32,060 bases of DNA from Bacillota bacterium. Lineage in GTDB: Bacteria > Bacillota > Clostridia > Monoglobales > Firm-18. Both the position numbers and the translations under genes were made by a program. The DNA lies in assembly GCA_022706765.1 (NCBI GenBank), contig JAKJBX010000018.1, forward strand, positions 1 through 32,060, given 5' to 3'. The notes under the pieces were generated by a model. The model searched no databases and had not been told where the DNA came from. It saw nothing but the letters and a program-made list of their open reading frames with translations. Shown here piece after piece: positions 1-7,043 of this stretch (position 1 is the stretch's first letter; each line of letters opens with the position of its first letter).

Positions 1-9
1 ACCCAACCA

Positions 10-126
10 TCCGGTGACAATGGCGAAGAGGTCCCACCCGTTCCCATTCCGAACACGGCAGTTAAGCTCTTCTGCGCTGATGATACTTGGCGGGCGACCG
101 CCCGGGAAAGTAGGTCGTCGCCGGAA
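10..126 (+). rRNA. rrf: 5S ribosomal RNA
   Basis: The sequence carries the universally conserved 5S blocks, including CCCGTTCCCATTCCGAACAC and GCAGTTAAGCTCTTCTGCGC. The ends at 10-18 (TCCGGTGAC) and 117-125 pair as the terminal helix, giving about 116 nt, the usual 5S length. It is the last gene of an rRNA operon whose 16S and 23S lie off the left edge. A terminator follows immediately. Confidence 0.97.
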
Positions 127-131
127 CAAAT

Positions 132-159
132 CCCCTGTGATTACTCACAGGGGGTTTTT
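132..159 (+). terminator. rho-independent terminator of the rRNA operon
   Basis: A 9-bp GC-rich stem (132-140 CCCCTGTGA with 145-153 TCACAGGGG), a 4-nt loop, and a run of T at 155-159. It lies 6 nt past the 5S helix, as expected for the end of an rrn operon. Confidence 0.92.
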
Positions 160-161
160 GT

Positions 162-192
162 ATTGCAAGGAAATCAGAGATTTTCTTGCAAT
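162..192. promoter_or_regulatory. inverted repeat overlapping the MNT/HepT promoter
   Basis: Positions 162-175 and 179-192 form a 14-bp inverted repeat with one G-T pair and a 3-nt centre. The right arm contains the -35 element (TTGCAA, 186-191) of the promoter below. There is no T run after it, so an operator (for example autoregulation by the toxin-antitoxin pair) is more likely than a second terminator. This role is inference. Confidence 0.5.
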
Positions 193-214
193 CCGGCGCC
201 GAACGCTATATAAT
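186..214 (+). promoter_or_regulatory. sigma-A-type promoter for MNT/HepT operon
   Basis: TTGCAA at 186-191, a 17-nt spacer, and TATAAT at 209-214, 27 nt before the first start codon. Confidence 0.75.
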
Positions 215-240
215 GAAAGAAAACCCCTTAAAGGACGGCG

Positions 241-546
241 ATGGGCATGAAACCGGTATACTCCATAGATGAATTAAAACAAAAGCTGACTCCGGTTTTT
301 AAGAAGTACGGCATCATGCGTGCGTCGGTGTTCGGCTCATACGCACGGGGGGAGGCGACCGGCGGCAGCGACGTCAACCTGCTGATTTTCATCGGTGAGG
401 ACTTCGGGCTTGACAGCTATGTTGCCTTTAAGCATGAGGCGGTCGAAACCCTCGGGAAGGATGTCGACATCCTTGAATACCGCAGCATCGGAAAGCGCAT
501 GGAAAAGGATATTTTGCAGGAGGCGGTGCTGCTGTATGAGGAATGA
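241..546 (+). CDS. MNT-type nucleotidyltransferase, antitoxin of a HepT/MNT pair
   Basis: A 101-residue minimal nucleotidyltransferase of the Pol-beta superfamily, the usual length for MntA-type antitoxins. In characterised pairs the MNT protein adds AMP to a tyrosine of HepT and so silences the RNase toxin. The family motif GSx10DxD is at residues 32-46, but the second Asp is Asn here (D44-V45-N46); the third carboxylate (D76 in DVDILEY) is present. The missing metal ligand suggests weakened or lost transferase activity, so neutralisation may be by binding only. The start at 241 is preceded by AAAGGA; an in-frame ATG at 247 is an alternative. It overlaps hepT by 11 nt, showing translational coupling. 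Confidence 0.88.
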   Translation: MGMKPVYSIDELKQKLTPVFKKYGIMRASVFGSYARGEATGGSDVNLLIFIGEDFGLDSYVAFKHEAVETLGKDVDILEYRSIGKRMEKDILQEAVLLYEE

Positions 547-895
547 CGCCTTGCAAATCATCGAAATCATTGATGAAATTGATGAAATCGAGGAGTTTTT
601 GGAAGCGGAAAACTGCTACACCCTAAACAGCTTCCTGTCGAACAACCTGTTGAAAAAAGCGGTGATGATGAGCATCATCAACATCGGCGAGATGGGCAAG
701 TATGTGTCAAAACCGTTTCTCGTCCGCAACCGGCACATTAACTTTGACCAGTTTCGTGAAGTGCGCAACATCGCCGCCCATAAATATGGCACCACCAACT
801 TCGTTCTGATTTGGAACATCATTCAAAAGACCCTGCCGCAGTTTAAGCGCCAGTTGCTTGATACGCAAAAACCAAAACGCGGTTACGGGGTATAA
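536..895 (+). CDS. HepT-like ribonuclease toxin (DUF86 family)
   Basis: A 119-residue HEPN-superfamily protein. The active-site signature Rx4HxY is seen as RNIAAHKY (R77, H82, Y84); in this family R and H form the RNase site and Y is the residue AMPylated by the partner MNT protein. The protein is otherwise helical and acidic at the N-terminus. The start ATG at 536 lies inside the 3' end of the MNT gene, the usual arrangement, and is preferred over longer readings that run through the partner gene in another frame. The tail TQKPKRGYGV is unlike the helical core. A terminator-like hairpin follows at 901-937. The toxin/antitoxin roles follow from the family, not from the sequence alone. Confidence 0.88.
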   Translation: MRNDALQIIEIIDEIDEIEEFLEAENCYTLNSFLSNNLLKKAVMMSIINIGEMGKYVSKPFLVRNRHINFDQFREVRNIAAHKYGTTNFVLIWNIIQKTLPQFKRQLLDTQKPKRGYGV

Positions 896-900
896 TGGTC

Positions 901-937
901 AAGACCACCTTCATATGATGTATGGGGGTGGTTTTTT
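901..937 (+). terminator. hairpin plus T run after hepT, overlapping the lipase start
   Basis: ACCACC (904-909) pairs with GGTGGT (927-932), extended by A-T pairs into the T run (932-937). It has the form of a terminator for the MNT/HepT operon. Its 3' arm is also the G-rich ribosome binding site of the lipase, so the structure may control lipase translation as well. A TATAAT at 891-896 without a good -35 lies just before it. Confidence 0.55.
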
Positions 938-1613
938 GAATTATCAAAGACTTATGCGTCTATTGGAGTATTCGGCGGCGTCGTATACCGACGAGCAGCC
1001 GTCCGGCAGGAACAGCCAGACGTGGTTCTACGACAACAAGCAGTCGGGCGTCACCTACTATATCCGAAAAAAGCAGGATACGCTGATGGTGGTGTTCCGC
1101 GGCTCGGATTGCCGTCTGGACTATCTGACCCATATCCAGTTTTGGAAGATGACCGTGCCGTATAGCAATTTTTCGTCCGCTATCAGGATGCACACGGGCT
1201 TTGTCCATGCGTATAAATCCGACGGCGTCCGCAACATCATTATGAGTTATGTTGACGGCGACGTCAAAAAGATCACTGTGACAGGACATTCCTATGGGGC
1301 GGCGTTGGCGGTTTTGTGTGCGGTAGACTTGCAGTACAACTTTCCCGATAAAGAATACGAGGTTGCGCTGTTCGGGGGTCCCCGGGTGGGAAACCGGGCG
1401 TTTGCGGATTCCTACAACCACAGGGTCTTTAAGACGATGCGTGTGACAAACGGCAACGACATCGTTACCAAGCTGCCGTTTAAGTTCCTCGGTTATGCCG
1501 ATGTAGGCGTCGATGTGCACGTCGGTTTTCCGAGAATTTTCGGTATCTATACCTTTGAGTCGCACCGCCTGCAAAACTACTACAAAAACCTTTTCAGGCG
1601 CCTCAGCACATAA
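936..1613 (+). CDS. lipase, class 3 (alpha/beta hydrolase)
   Basis: A 225-residue Lipase_3 domain protein that hydrolyses acylglycerol-type esters. The nucleophile elbow TGHSYGAAL places the catalytic Ser at 119; FGGPRVGN after it is typical of the family; the Asp of NGNDIVTKLP and the His of ESHRLQNYY complete the triad. No signal peptide or membrane segment is visible, so it appears cytoplasmic or non-classically released. The start is uncertain: TTG at 936 follows GGGGGTGG at a 4-nt spacing and gives (M)NYQRLMRLLEYS, fitting the family; ATG at 915/918 or 954 lack a good ribosome site. It is a single gene with its own terminator. Confidence 0.85.
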   Translation: MNYQRLMRLLEYSAASYTDEQPSGRNSQTWFYDNKQSGVTYYIRKKQDTLMVVFRGSDCRLDYLTHIQFWKMTVPYSNFSSAIRMHTGFVHAYKSDGVRNIIMSYVDGDVKKITVTGHSYGAALAVLCAVDLQYNFPDKEYEVALFGGPRVGNRAFADSYNHRVFKTMRVTNGNDIVTKLPFKFLGYADVGVDVHVGFPRIFGIYTFESHRLQNYYKNLFRRLST

Positions 1614-1627
1614 AAGCGGCGCCTTTT
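1596..1627 (+). terminator. terminator of the lipase gene
   Basis: AGGCGCC (1596-1602) pairs with GGCGCCT (1618-1624), followed by TTTT. The stem spans the stop codon of the lipase. Confidence 0.75.
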
Positions 1628-1639
1628 GCGCACATTAGT

Positions 1640-1958
1640 CTGTATGGGCGCATATCAAAAATTTGGACAAGTTGCCAGCCGGAAAGTCTTCACCGGAAGA
1701 GCGGCAAGTTGCAAGCAAGCGCAAACAACACGCCAGAGGAATGGCGGACTAGCTCCGCACAGAGGGAACCCGCTAAGAAACCCCATTTGTATGTCTTGCC
1801 GGCAAATTTTTGTTTTTTCACTGTTGGTCAAAACTGCGAATACACAAAGTATTCACGGCTTTGACCGTCTTGAAAATCCTAAAAATTTTCTTGGCAGCCC
1901 GTACAAAGCGGCATTCTTAGCGATTGCCGAAAATATATACATTTTTTCTAAAAAAAGA
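1640..1958. other. structured intergenic region without a recognisable gene
   Basis: About 320 bases with several potential helices: TTGCC/GGCAA around a CCGG/CCGG pair (about 1670-1715), CGCC/GGCG and GCGG/CCGC (about 1730-1780), and a longer imperfect hairpin at 1826-1866. No open frame here has a ribosome site or family likeness. It lies upstream of the adhE promoter, so it is not the adhE leader; it could be an unidentified small RNA or a decayed mobile-element end. I could not match it to a known RNA family. Confidence 0.4.
1826..1866. repeat. long imperfect inverted repeat
   Basis: The 18-nt arms GGTCAAAACTGCGAATAC (1826-1843) and 1849-1866 pair except at two positions, around a 5-nt loop ACAAA. 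No T run follows. It may be a palindromic repeat element or part of a small RNA. Confidence 0.55.
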
Positions 1959-1976
1959 TTGACAATTATTTAACAA
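1959..1976. promoter_or_regulatory. Rex-like operator 1 (overlaps -35)
   Basis: TTGACAA-TTAT-TTAACAA matches the Rex consensus TTGTTAA-N4-TTAACAA at all but two of the specified bases and covers the -35 hexamer. Rex is the NADH-sensing repressor that controls adhE in many Firmicutes; its action here is inferred from the site. Confidence 0.6.
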
Positions 1977-1987
1977 TAGCGTATAAT
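1959..1987 (+). promoter_or_regulatory. consensus sigma-A promoter of adhE
   Basis: TTGACA at 1959-1964, a 17-nt spacer and TATAAT at 1982-1987, a perfect match to consensus. Transcription should start near 1994, giving a leader of about 42 nt. Confidence 0.9.
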
Positions 1988-2003
1988 GTTAATATATTAA
2001 CAA
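1986..2003. promoter_or_regulatory. Rex-like operator 2 (overlaps -10 and +1)
   Basis: ATGTTAA-TATA-TTAACAA matches the Rex consensus TTGTTAA-N4-TTAACAA except at its first base; the inner 16 bp (1987-2002) are a perfect palindrome. It starts within the -10 hexamer and covers the expected transcription start, an ideal place for repression. Confidence 0.72.
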
Positions 2004-2035
2004 TGTGGTTGACGAACGTCAAAGGAGGAAGGGTT

Positions 2036-4885
2036 ATGGCAAAGGAAAATACAACAAAAAGACAGATGGCACAAAACGGTATCCCACAGAAAACCGGCGG
2101 CGCAGCAATACAAAGCGGTGAAACAAACGGAACGGTACAAAACGGTGCAACGCAGGCAATAAGGGATACGGCTTTGCAGAGCGGTGCGGGTACAGCCACC
2201 GCTCCGCTGCCCTCGCAGGAGGCAAGCACAATTACACCCGCTGAAAATGCGCTAAGGGAGTCGGTCGCAAAAAGCGTGACTAAGGCAAACGCAGAACAGG
2301 CGCAAAGCACAGAGCCGACCATCGGCGAGGTCATCGACGCATTGGTCGAAAAGGGCAAGGCTGCGCTGAATAAGTTTTTGACGCTTGATCAGGCGCAGGT
2401 CAACGCGATCACCAAAGCGATGGCTATGGCGGGGCTTGAACAGCATATGACGCTTGCCAAAATGGCGGTCGAGGAAACGGGCAGGGGTATCTATGAGGAT
2501 AAAATCACCAAGAACATCTTTGCGACGGAGTACATCTACCACAGCATCAAATATGACAAAACTGTCGGCGTCATCAACGAAAATGAGTTTGAGGACTACG
2601 AGGAGGTCGCCGAGCCGGTGGGGGTCGTTGCGGGTGTGACGCCGGTCACCAATCCGACCTCGACGACCATGTTCAAGTCGATTATTGCCATGAAAACACG
2701 CAACCCTATCATCTTTGCGTTCCATCCGTCGGCACAGCGGTGCAGCGCCGAAGCGGCAAGGATCGTGCGTGACGCTGCCATCAAGGCGGGTGCGCCCGAG
2801 GACTGCATCCAATGGATAGAGACCCCGTCGGTCGAAGCGACAAACCTCCTGATGAACCACAAGAATGTGGCGCTGGTATTGGCGACAGGCGGCTCCGGTA
2901 TGGTGCGTGCGGCATACAGCACGGGCAAGCCGGCGCTTGGCGTAGGTCCCGGCAATGTGCCGTGCTATATCCACAAATCCGCGAAGCTCGAGCGTGCGGT
3001 CACGGACCTCATCCTGTCGAAATCCTTTGACAACGGCATGATTTGCGCCTCCGAACAGGCGGTCATCGTAGACGAGGAAATTGCGGAGAACTTTGAGCGC
3101 TTTGCCCGTGAAAACAACTGCCATTTCGTGACGGAAAAGGAGCTTCCCCTGCTTGAAAAGCATGTGGTCATTTTGGAAAAGGGCGTTGTCAATTCCAACA
3201 TCGTTGGCAAATCCGCCTATGAGATTGCTAAAGGCGCAGGCTTTGAGGTCGATCCGGACACCAAAATCCTCATCGCCAAAATAGACGGCATTGGTCCCGA
3301 CTACCCGCTGTCCAGGGAAAAGCTCAGCCCTGTGCTGGCATACCTGACGGTGAAGGATGCGGACGAGGGCATCTGTCGTGCGGAGGAAATGGTGGAGTTC
3401 GGCGGTCTCGGGCATTCGGGCGTCATCCATGCGGAGGATGCCGAAGTCATCGACCAGTTCTCAAAGCGCATCAAGGCGGGCAGGCTGATTGTAAACTCTC
3501 CGTCAACGCACGGCGCAATCGGCGACATCTACAACACAAACATGCCTTCGCTGACCCTCGGCTGTGGCAGCTACGGCGGCAACTCTACGACCGCAAATGT
3601 GTCGGCGGTCAACCTCATCAATAAAAAGAGGGTATCGACGAGGAGGGCGAATATGCAGTGGTTTAAAATCCCCGAAAAGATTTATTTCGAGTTCGATTCC
3701 ACCCAATACCTCGAAAAGATGCCCGATATCTCCAAAGCGTTCATCGTCACCGATCCGGCGATGGTTGAGCTGGGGTATGTGGATAAAGTCCTGTACTACC
3801 TGCGTAAGCGTCAGCAGTACGTCCACTGCGAAATCTTCTCGGAGGTCGAGCCCGACCCGTCGGTCGACACCGTGTTAAAGGGTGCGGCGGCGATGCGGAA
3901 TTTCTCGCCCGACGTGATCATCGCTCTCGGCGGCGGCAGCGCCATGGACGCCGCAAAGGGTATGTGGCTGTTCTATGAGCATCCCGAGCTGAATTTTGAG
4001 GTCTTGAAGCTCAAATTTATGGACATCAGAAAGCGTGTCTACAAATTCCCCACCCTCGGCAACAAGGCAAAGCTGGTGGCGATCCCCACAACCAGCGGCA
4101 CAGGCTCGGAGGTCACCTCCTTTGCGGTCATCACCGACAAAAAGCGGGGCATCAAGTATCCGCTTGCGGACTATGAGCTGACCCCGAACGTCGCCATCCT
4201 CGACCCCGACTTCGTGATGACGGTGCCTCCCTCCGTCACGGCGGACACCGGTATAGATGTGCTGACCCACGCCATCGAGGCGTATGTCTCGGTGCTGGCG
4301 TCCGACTACACCGATGCATTGGCAATAAAGGCAGTTCAGATGGTGTTCGAGTTCCTGCCAAGGGCGTACAAGGACGGTTCGGACAGGGTGGCAAGGGAAA
4401 AGATGCACAACGCAAGCTGCATCGCCGGCATGGCGTTCACCAACGCGTTCTTAGGCATCAACCACTCGCTGGCGCACAAGCTGGGCGGTGAGTTCCACAT
4501 CCCACACGGCAGGGCAAACGCGATTCTGCTGCCCCATGTCATCGCCTTCAATGCGTCCAAGCCGAAAAAGTTTGCGTCCTTCCCGAAGTATGAAACCTTC
4601 ATCGCCGACAAGAAGTATGCCGACATCGCAAAGACCCTCGGATTGCCGGCGTCAACCACGGAGGAAGGGGTAGCCAGCCTGATCAAGGCGGTGACCGACC
4701 TGACCAAATCGGTGGGCATCCCGCAGACCATTGAAGCGTGCGGCGTCGACAGGAAAACCTTCTTCGCAAGGATAGGTGAGCTTGCCGACAGAGCCTTTGA
4801 GGACCAGTGCACAGGCGCAAACCCCCAGATGCCGCTGGTGACCGACCTCGAAGAGATTTACAAGAAAGCATACGGCGAGGCATGA
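2036..4885 (+). CDS. adhE: bifunctional acetaldehyde-CoA/alcohol dehydrogenase
   Basis: AdhE reduces acetyl-CoA to acetaldehyde and then to ethanol, using two NADH, and is a main redox outlet in fermentation. The aldehyde dehydrogenase half (about residues 95-530) has the catalytic Cys337 in FDNGMICASEQ; the iron alcohol dehydrogenase half follows the linker NMQWFKIPEK and has GGGSAMDAAKG plus the metal-binding DVLTHAIEAY, NHSLAHKLGG and FHIPHGRANA. At 949 residues it is about 80-90 longer than usual: the catalytic Cys is 91 positions later than Cys246 of the E. coli enzyme. The extra N-terminus is rich in Q, T, A, G and ends in a possible amphipathic helix (about residues 68-85). The start at 2036 follows AAAGGAGG. 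It is monocistronic-looking, with Rex-like operators at its promoter. Confidence 0.97.
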   Translation: MAKENTTKRQMAQNGIPQKTGGAAIQSGETNGTVQNGATQAIRDTALQSGAGTATAPLPSQEASTITPAENALRESVAKSVTKANAEQAQSTEPTIGEVIDALVEKGKAALNKFLTLDQAQVNAITKAMAMAGLEQHMTLAKMAVEETGRGIYEDKITKNIFATEYIYHSIKYDKTVGVINENEFEDYEEVAEPVGVVAGVTPVTNPTSTTMFKSIIAMKTRNPIIFAFHPSAQRCSAEAARIVRDAAIKAGAPEDCIQWIETPSVEATNLLMNHKNVALVLATGGSGMVRAAYSTGKPALGVGPGNVPCYIHKSAKLERAVTDLILSKSFDNGMICASEQAVIVDEEIAENFERFARENNCHFVTEKELPLLEKHVVILEKGVVNSNIVGKSAYEIAKGAGFEVDPDTKILIAKIDGIGPDYPLSREKLSPVLAYLTVKDADEGICRAEEMVEFGGLGHSGVIHAEDAEVIDQFSKRIKAGRLIVNSPSTHGAIGDIYNTNMPSLTLGCGSYGGNSTTANVSAVNLINKKRVSTRRANMQWFKIPEKIYFEFDSTQYLEKMPDISKAFIVTDPAMVELGYVDKVLYYLRKRQQYVHCEIFSEVEPDPSVDTVLKGAAAMRNFSPDVIIALGGGSAMDAAKGMWLFYEHPELNFEVLKLKFMDIRKRVYKFPTLGNKAKLVAIPTTSGTGSEVTSFAVITDKKRGIKYPLADYELTPNVAILDPDFVMTVPPSVTADTGIDVLTHAIEAYVSVLASDYTDALAIKAVQMVFEFLPRAYKDGSDRVAREKMHNASCIAGMAFTNAFLGINHSLAHKLGGEFHIPHGRANAILLPHVIAFNASKPKKFASFPKYETFIADKKYADIAKTLGLPASTTEEGVASLIKAVTDLTKSVGIPQTIEACGVDRKTFFARIGELADRAFEDQCTGANPQMPLVTDLEEIYKKAYGEA

Positions 4886-4944
4886 GTGCCCGCATCCCGA
4901 CAAAAAATGCATAAAATGGAACTTTTTTCATCACAGTGCGTCTA

Positions 4945-4964
4945 AAAAAGTAAAATCACTTTTT
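4945..4964 (+). other. short hairpin between adhE and the SIMPL gene
   Basis: AAAAAGT (4945-4951) pairs with ACTTTTT (4958-4964). It resembles a weak terminator, but the ribosome site GGGAGG follows at once, so it may instead act as an attenuator or be neutral. Confidence 0.4.
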
Positions 4965-4978
4965 GGGAGGTCAGTCGT

Positions 4979-5752
4979 ATGAAAAAAATCCTATCGGGCA
5001 TTATTTTGGTCATTTTTCTGTCGAATACCTTTTTGGTCACCGTCGGCGCAGAGGCGCCGATTGCAGGCACCCTTACGGTCAGCGGCAGCTATACTGTCGT
5101 CGATGTTGCGGACGAAGCGTATGTGACCATCGGCGTTAAAACGGCGAATGCGGACTACAAGCTGTGCCAGGAAGAGAACAAGGTTAAAATCAACAGCATC
5201 ACGGCGGCAATCAAATCGCTCGGCGTCGAGGAGCGCTACATCAAGACCATTGACTATAAGTCGACAGCCATTTATGAGTATATCAAAACTAATGAATACA
5301 CCGGCATCTACTACAACGGTACCTATTACAACAAGCGTGTGTTCAAGGGGTATCAGCTGACGCATATGCTGCGGGTGATGCTGACGGACGTGGCGCTGGT
5401 CGGCAAGCTGATCGACATCACGGTGGAAAACGGCGTCAACGAGATGAACAATATCCGGTTTGACCTCTCCAAGCCGAAACAGCACGAGCTGTACCTGCAA
5501 GCGCTCGAAGGCGCGACCACCCGCGTAAAGGACAAAGCTGAGGTTTTGCGCAAGGCGTTTGGCATTGAGCAGCTGAAAATCAAAAGCATCAACGTCAGCA
5601 ACAGCAACGCGTACAGCAACATAAGCTATGCCTACAATGCGGGTTATCCCGCCGCTGCTCCGGCACCCTCGGGAGAATCGGACAGCGCCACGACCATCAC
5701 CGGCGGCGAGATACAGGTCAGCGCAACGGTCAGCATCGTTTATACCTATTAA
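4979..5752 (+). CDS. secreted SIMPL-domain (DUF541) protein
   Basis: A 257-residue protein with a clear signal peptide (residues 1-24: two Lys, a hydrophobic core, AEA end) followed by a SIMPL/DUF541 domain, the YggE/BP26 family of exported proteins. Family marks include the opening LTVSGSYTVVDVADEAYVTIGV, the middle QLTHMLRVMLTDVALVGKLID and the closing IQVSATVSIVYTY. A Tyr/Asn-rich insert (about residues 90-115) and an Ala/Pro/Ser-rich stretch near 222-235 are variable. The biochemical role of the family is poorly known; oxidative-stress and envelope roles have been reported for relatives. The start follows GGGAGG at 8 nt. It is transcribed after adhE, 93 nt downstream, and closed by a strong terminator. 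Confidence 0.87.
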   Translation: MKKILSGIILVIFLSNTFLVTVGAEAPIAGTLTVSGSYTVVDVADEAYVTIGVKTANADYKLCQEENKVKINSITAAIKSLGVEERYIKTIDYKSTAIYEYIKTNEYTGIYYNGTYYNKRVFKGYQLTHMLRVMLTDVALVGKLIDITVENGVNEMNNIRFDLSKPKQHELYLQALEGATTRVKDKAEVLRKAFGIEQLKIKSINVSNSNAYSNISYAYNAGYPAAAPAPSGESDSATTITGGEIQVSATVSIVYTY

Positions 5753-5795
5753 AATTCAAGGGATGCCAAACATTACTTGGCGCCACCAGTCAATC

Positions 5796-5820
5796 AAAAA
5801 AGTGCCAAAGGCACTTTTTT
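5796..5820 (+). terminator. terminator after the SIMPL gene
   Basis: An 11-bp stem, AAAAAAGTGCC (5796-5806) with GGCACTTTTTT (5810-5820), and a 3-nt loop; the 3' arm ends in six T. It can work on both strands. Confidence 0.88.
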
Positions 5821-5850
5821 GCGTATTGACAATACACTTCATAATATGCC

Positions 5851-5879
5851 TTGATTTTGCGTACGGATTGGGGTATAAT
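5851..5879 (+). promoter_or_regulatory. promoter of the aldo/keto reductase
   Basis: TTGATT (5851-5856), a 17-nt spacer, and TATAAT (5874-5879), 33 nt before the start codon. Confidence 0.75.
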
Positions 5880-5912
5880 TTATTTATAAAATGTGCCAAA
5901 GGTTTGGGGGTA

Positions 5913-7043
5913 ATGGTTTTGCAATACAGAAAGCTCGGCAACACAGGATTCGACATATCGGCGGTCGGCTTCGGCGCGATGCGGCTGCCCGAATATGAAA
6001 AGGACGGCAAGTGGTATATGGACGAGGAGACGTCCGTCAAGGCGGTACACACGGCGTTTGAGCTGGGCGTCAATTACATCGACACGGCGTGGGGTTACAG
6101 CAACGAAAACAACCAGTATCTTGTAGGCAAGGCGATTAAGGGCTGGCGTGACAAGATCAAGCTGTCGACCAAGCTGCCGATTTGGCTGATGAAAAAAGAA
6201 GACGACTTTTGGCAGCTGCTCGAAGAACAGCTTAGGCGGCTGGATGTCGACCGTATTGATTTTTATCACCTGCACGCACTGGACAAGGACCGGTTTGAGA
6301 ATTTGGTGCTGGGGCTGAATGTTTTGGACAACATGGAAAAGGCAAAGCAGCAGGGCTTGATTGCCCATAAGTCCTTTTCGTTCCACGATAAGCCCGAGGT
6401 GATGAAGCCGATCATCGACACCGGTGCGTTTGAAACGGTGCTATGCCAGTACAACCTTTTGGACCGCAGCAACGAGCAGATGATAGACTATGCCGCCGGC
6501 AAGGGACTTGGTGTCATCGTCATGGGACCCGTTGCGGGCGGGCGCCTTGCGGCGGGGTCGGAGGTTTTGCAAAACATGGTTAAAAGCGCTTCCGGCACGC
6601 CCGAGATTGCGCTGCGCTTTGTTTTGGCGAATAAAAACGTCAGTTGTGCGCTGTCGGGCATGGAGAATATCACGATGGTGGAGGAAAACGTCGAGATCGG
6701 CAACCGCAGCGCCGACGAGCTGTCGGCGGACGAATGGAAGCAGATTGCCGGCACGCTCGAAGAAATGAAGGCGCTGTCCGATCTTTACTGCACAGGCTGT
6801 GACTATTGCCAGCCCTGTCCGAAAGACATTAGGATCTCAAAACTGTTCACATTTTACAATTACCATAAAATCTACGGCATCACGGACTTTGCAAAAAACC
6901 GCTTTGCAAAGCTGGGCGGCGGCGACGAATGGGGCGGCGACCCAAAGGATTGCATCGACTGTGGCGCATGTGTGAAAAAGTGTCCGCAGGGGATCAAAAT
7001 CCCCGAAAAAATCAGGGAAGCGGTCAATGCCTTGTTAAAATAG
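5913..7043 (+). CDS. aldo/keto reductase with C-terminal 4Fe-4S ferredoxin-like domain
   Basis: A 376-residue protein of the clostridial AKR type with an iron-sulfur tail. The TIM-barrel domain (about residues 1-280) opens with YRKLGNTGFDISAVGFGAMR and has the AKR tetrad: D57 and Y62 (DTAWGY), K87 (STKLP) and His in FYHLHAL (H119/H121). The tail has two Cys clusters, CTGCDYCQPCP (C293, 296, 299, 302) and CIDCGACVKKCP (C347, 350, 353, 357), able to hold 4Fe-4S clusters. It is expected to be a cytoplasmic NAD(P)H- or ferredoxin-linked reductase; the substrate is unknown. The start at 5913 follows a G-rich ribosome site (GGGGGT, 2 nt). It stands alone behind its own promoter. Confidence 0.9.
   Translation: MVLQYRKLGNTGFDISAVGFGAMRLPEYEKDGKWYMDEETSVKAVHTAFELGVNYIDTAWGYSNENNQYLVGKAIKGWRDKIKLSTKLPIWLMKKEDDFWQLLEEQLRRLDVDRIDFYHLHALDKDRFENLVLGLNVLDNMEKAKQQGLIAHKSFSFHDKPEVMKPIIDTGAFETVLCQYNLLDRSNEQMIDYAAGKGLGVIVMGPVAGGRLAAGSEVLQNMVKSASGTPEIALRFVLANKNVSCALSGMENITMVEENVEIGNRSADELSADEWKQIAGTLEEMKALSDLYCTGCDYCQPCPKDIRISKLFTFYNYHKIYGITDFAKNRFAKLGGGDEWGGDPKDCIDCGACVKKCPQGIKIPEKIREAVNALLK

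Noticed and set aside
395..535. Longer 5' version of hepT
   Set aside because: This part overlaps the MNT gene in another frame and does not resemble HepT; the ATG at 536 gives the normal family length.
960..1574. 204-codon minus-strand frame inside the lipase gene
   Set aside because: Shadow frame; no ribosome site and no recognised protein features.
1626..1973. 115-codon plus-strand frame before adhE
   Set aside because: No ribosome site, odd composition, and it runs through hairpins and the promoter region.
2252..3430. 392-codon minus-strand frame inside adhE
   Set aside because: Antisense shadow of a highly conserved gene.
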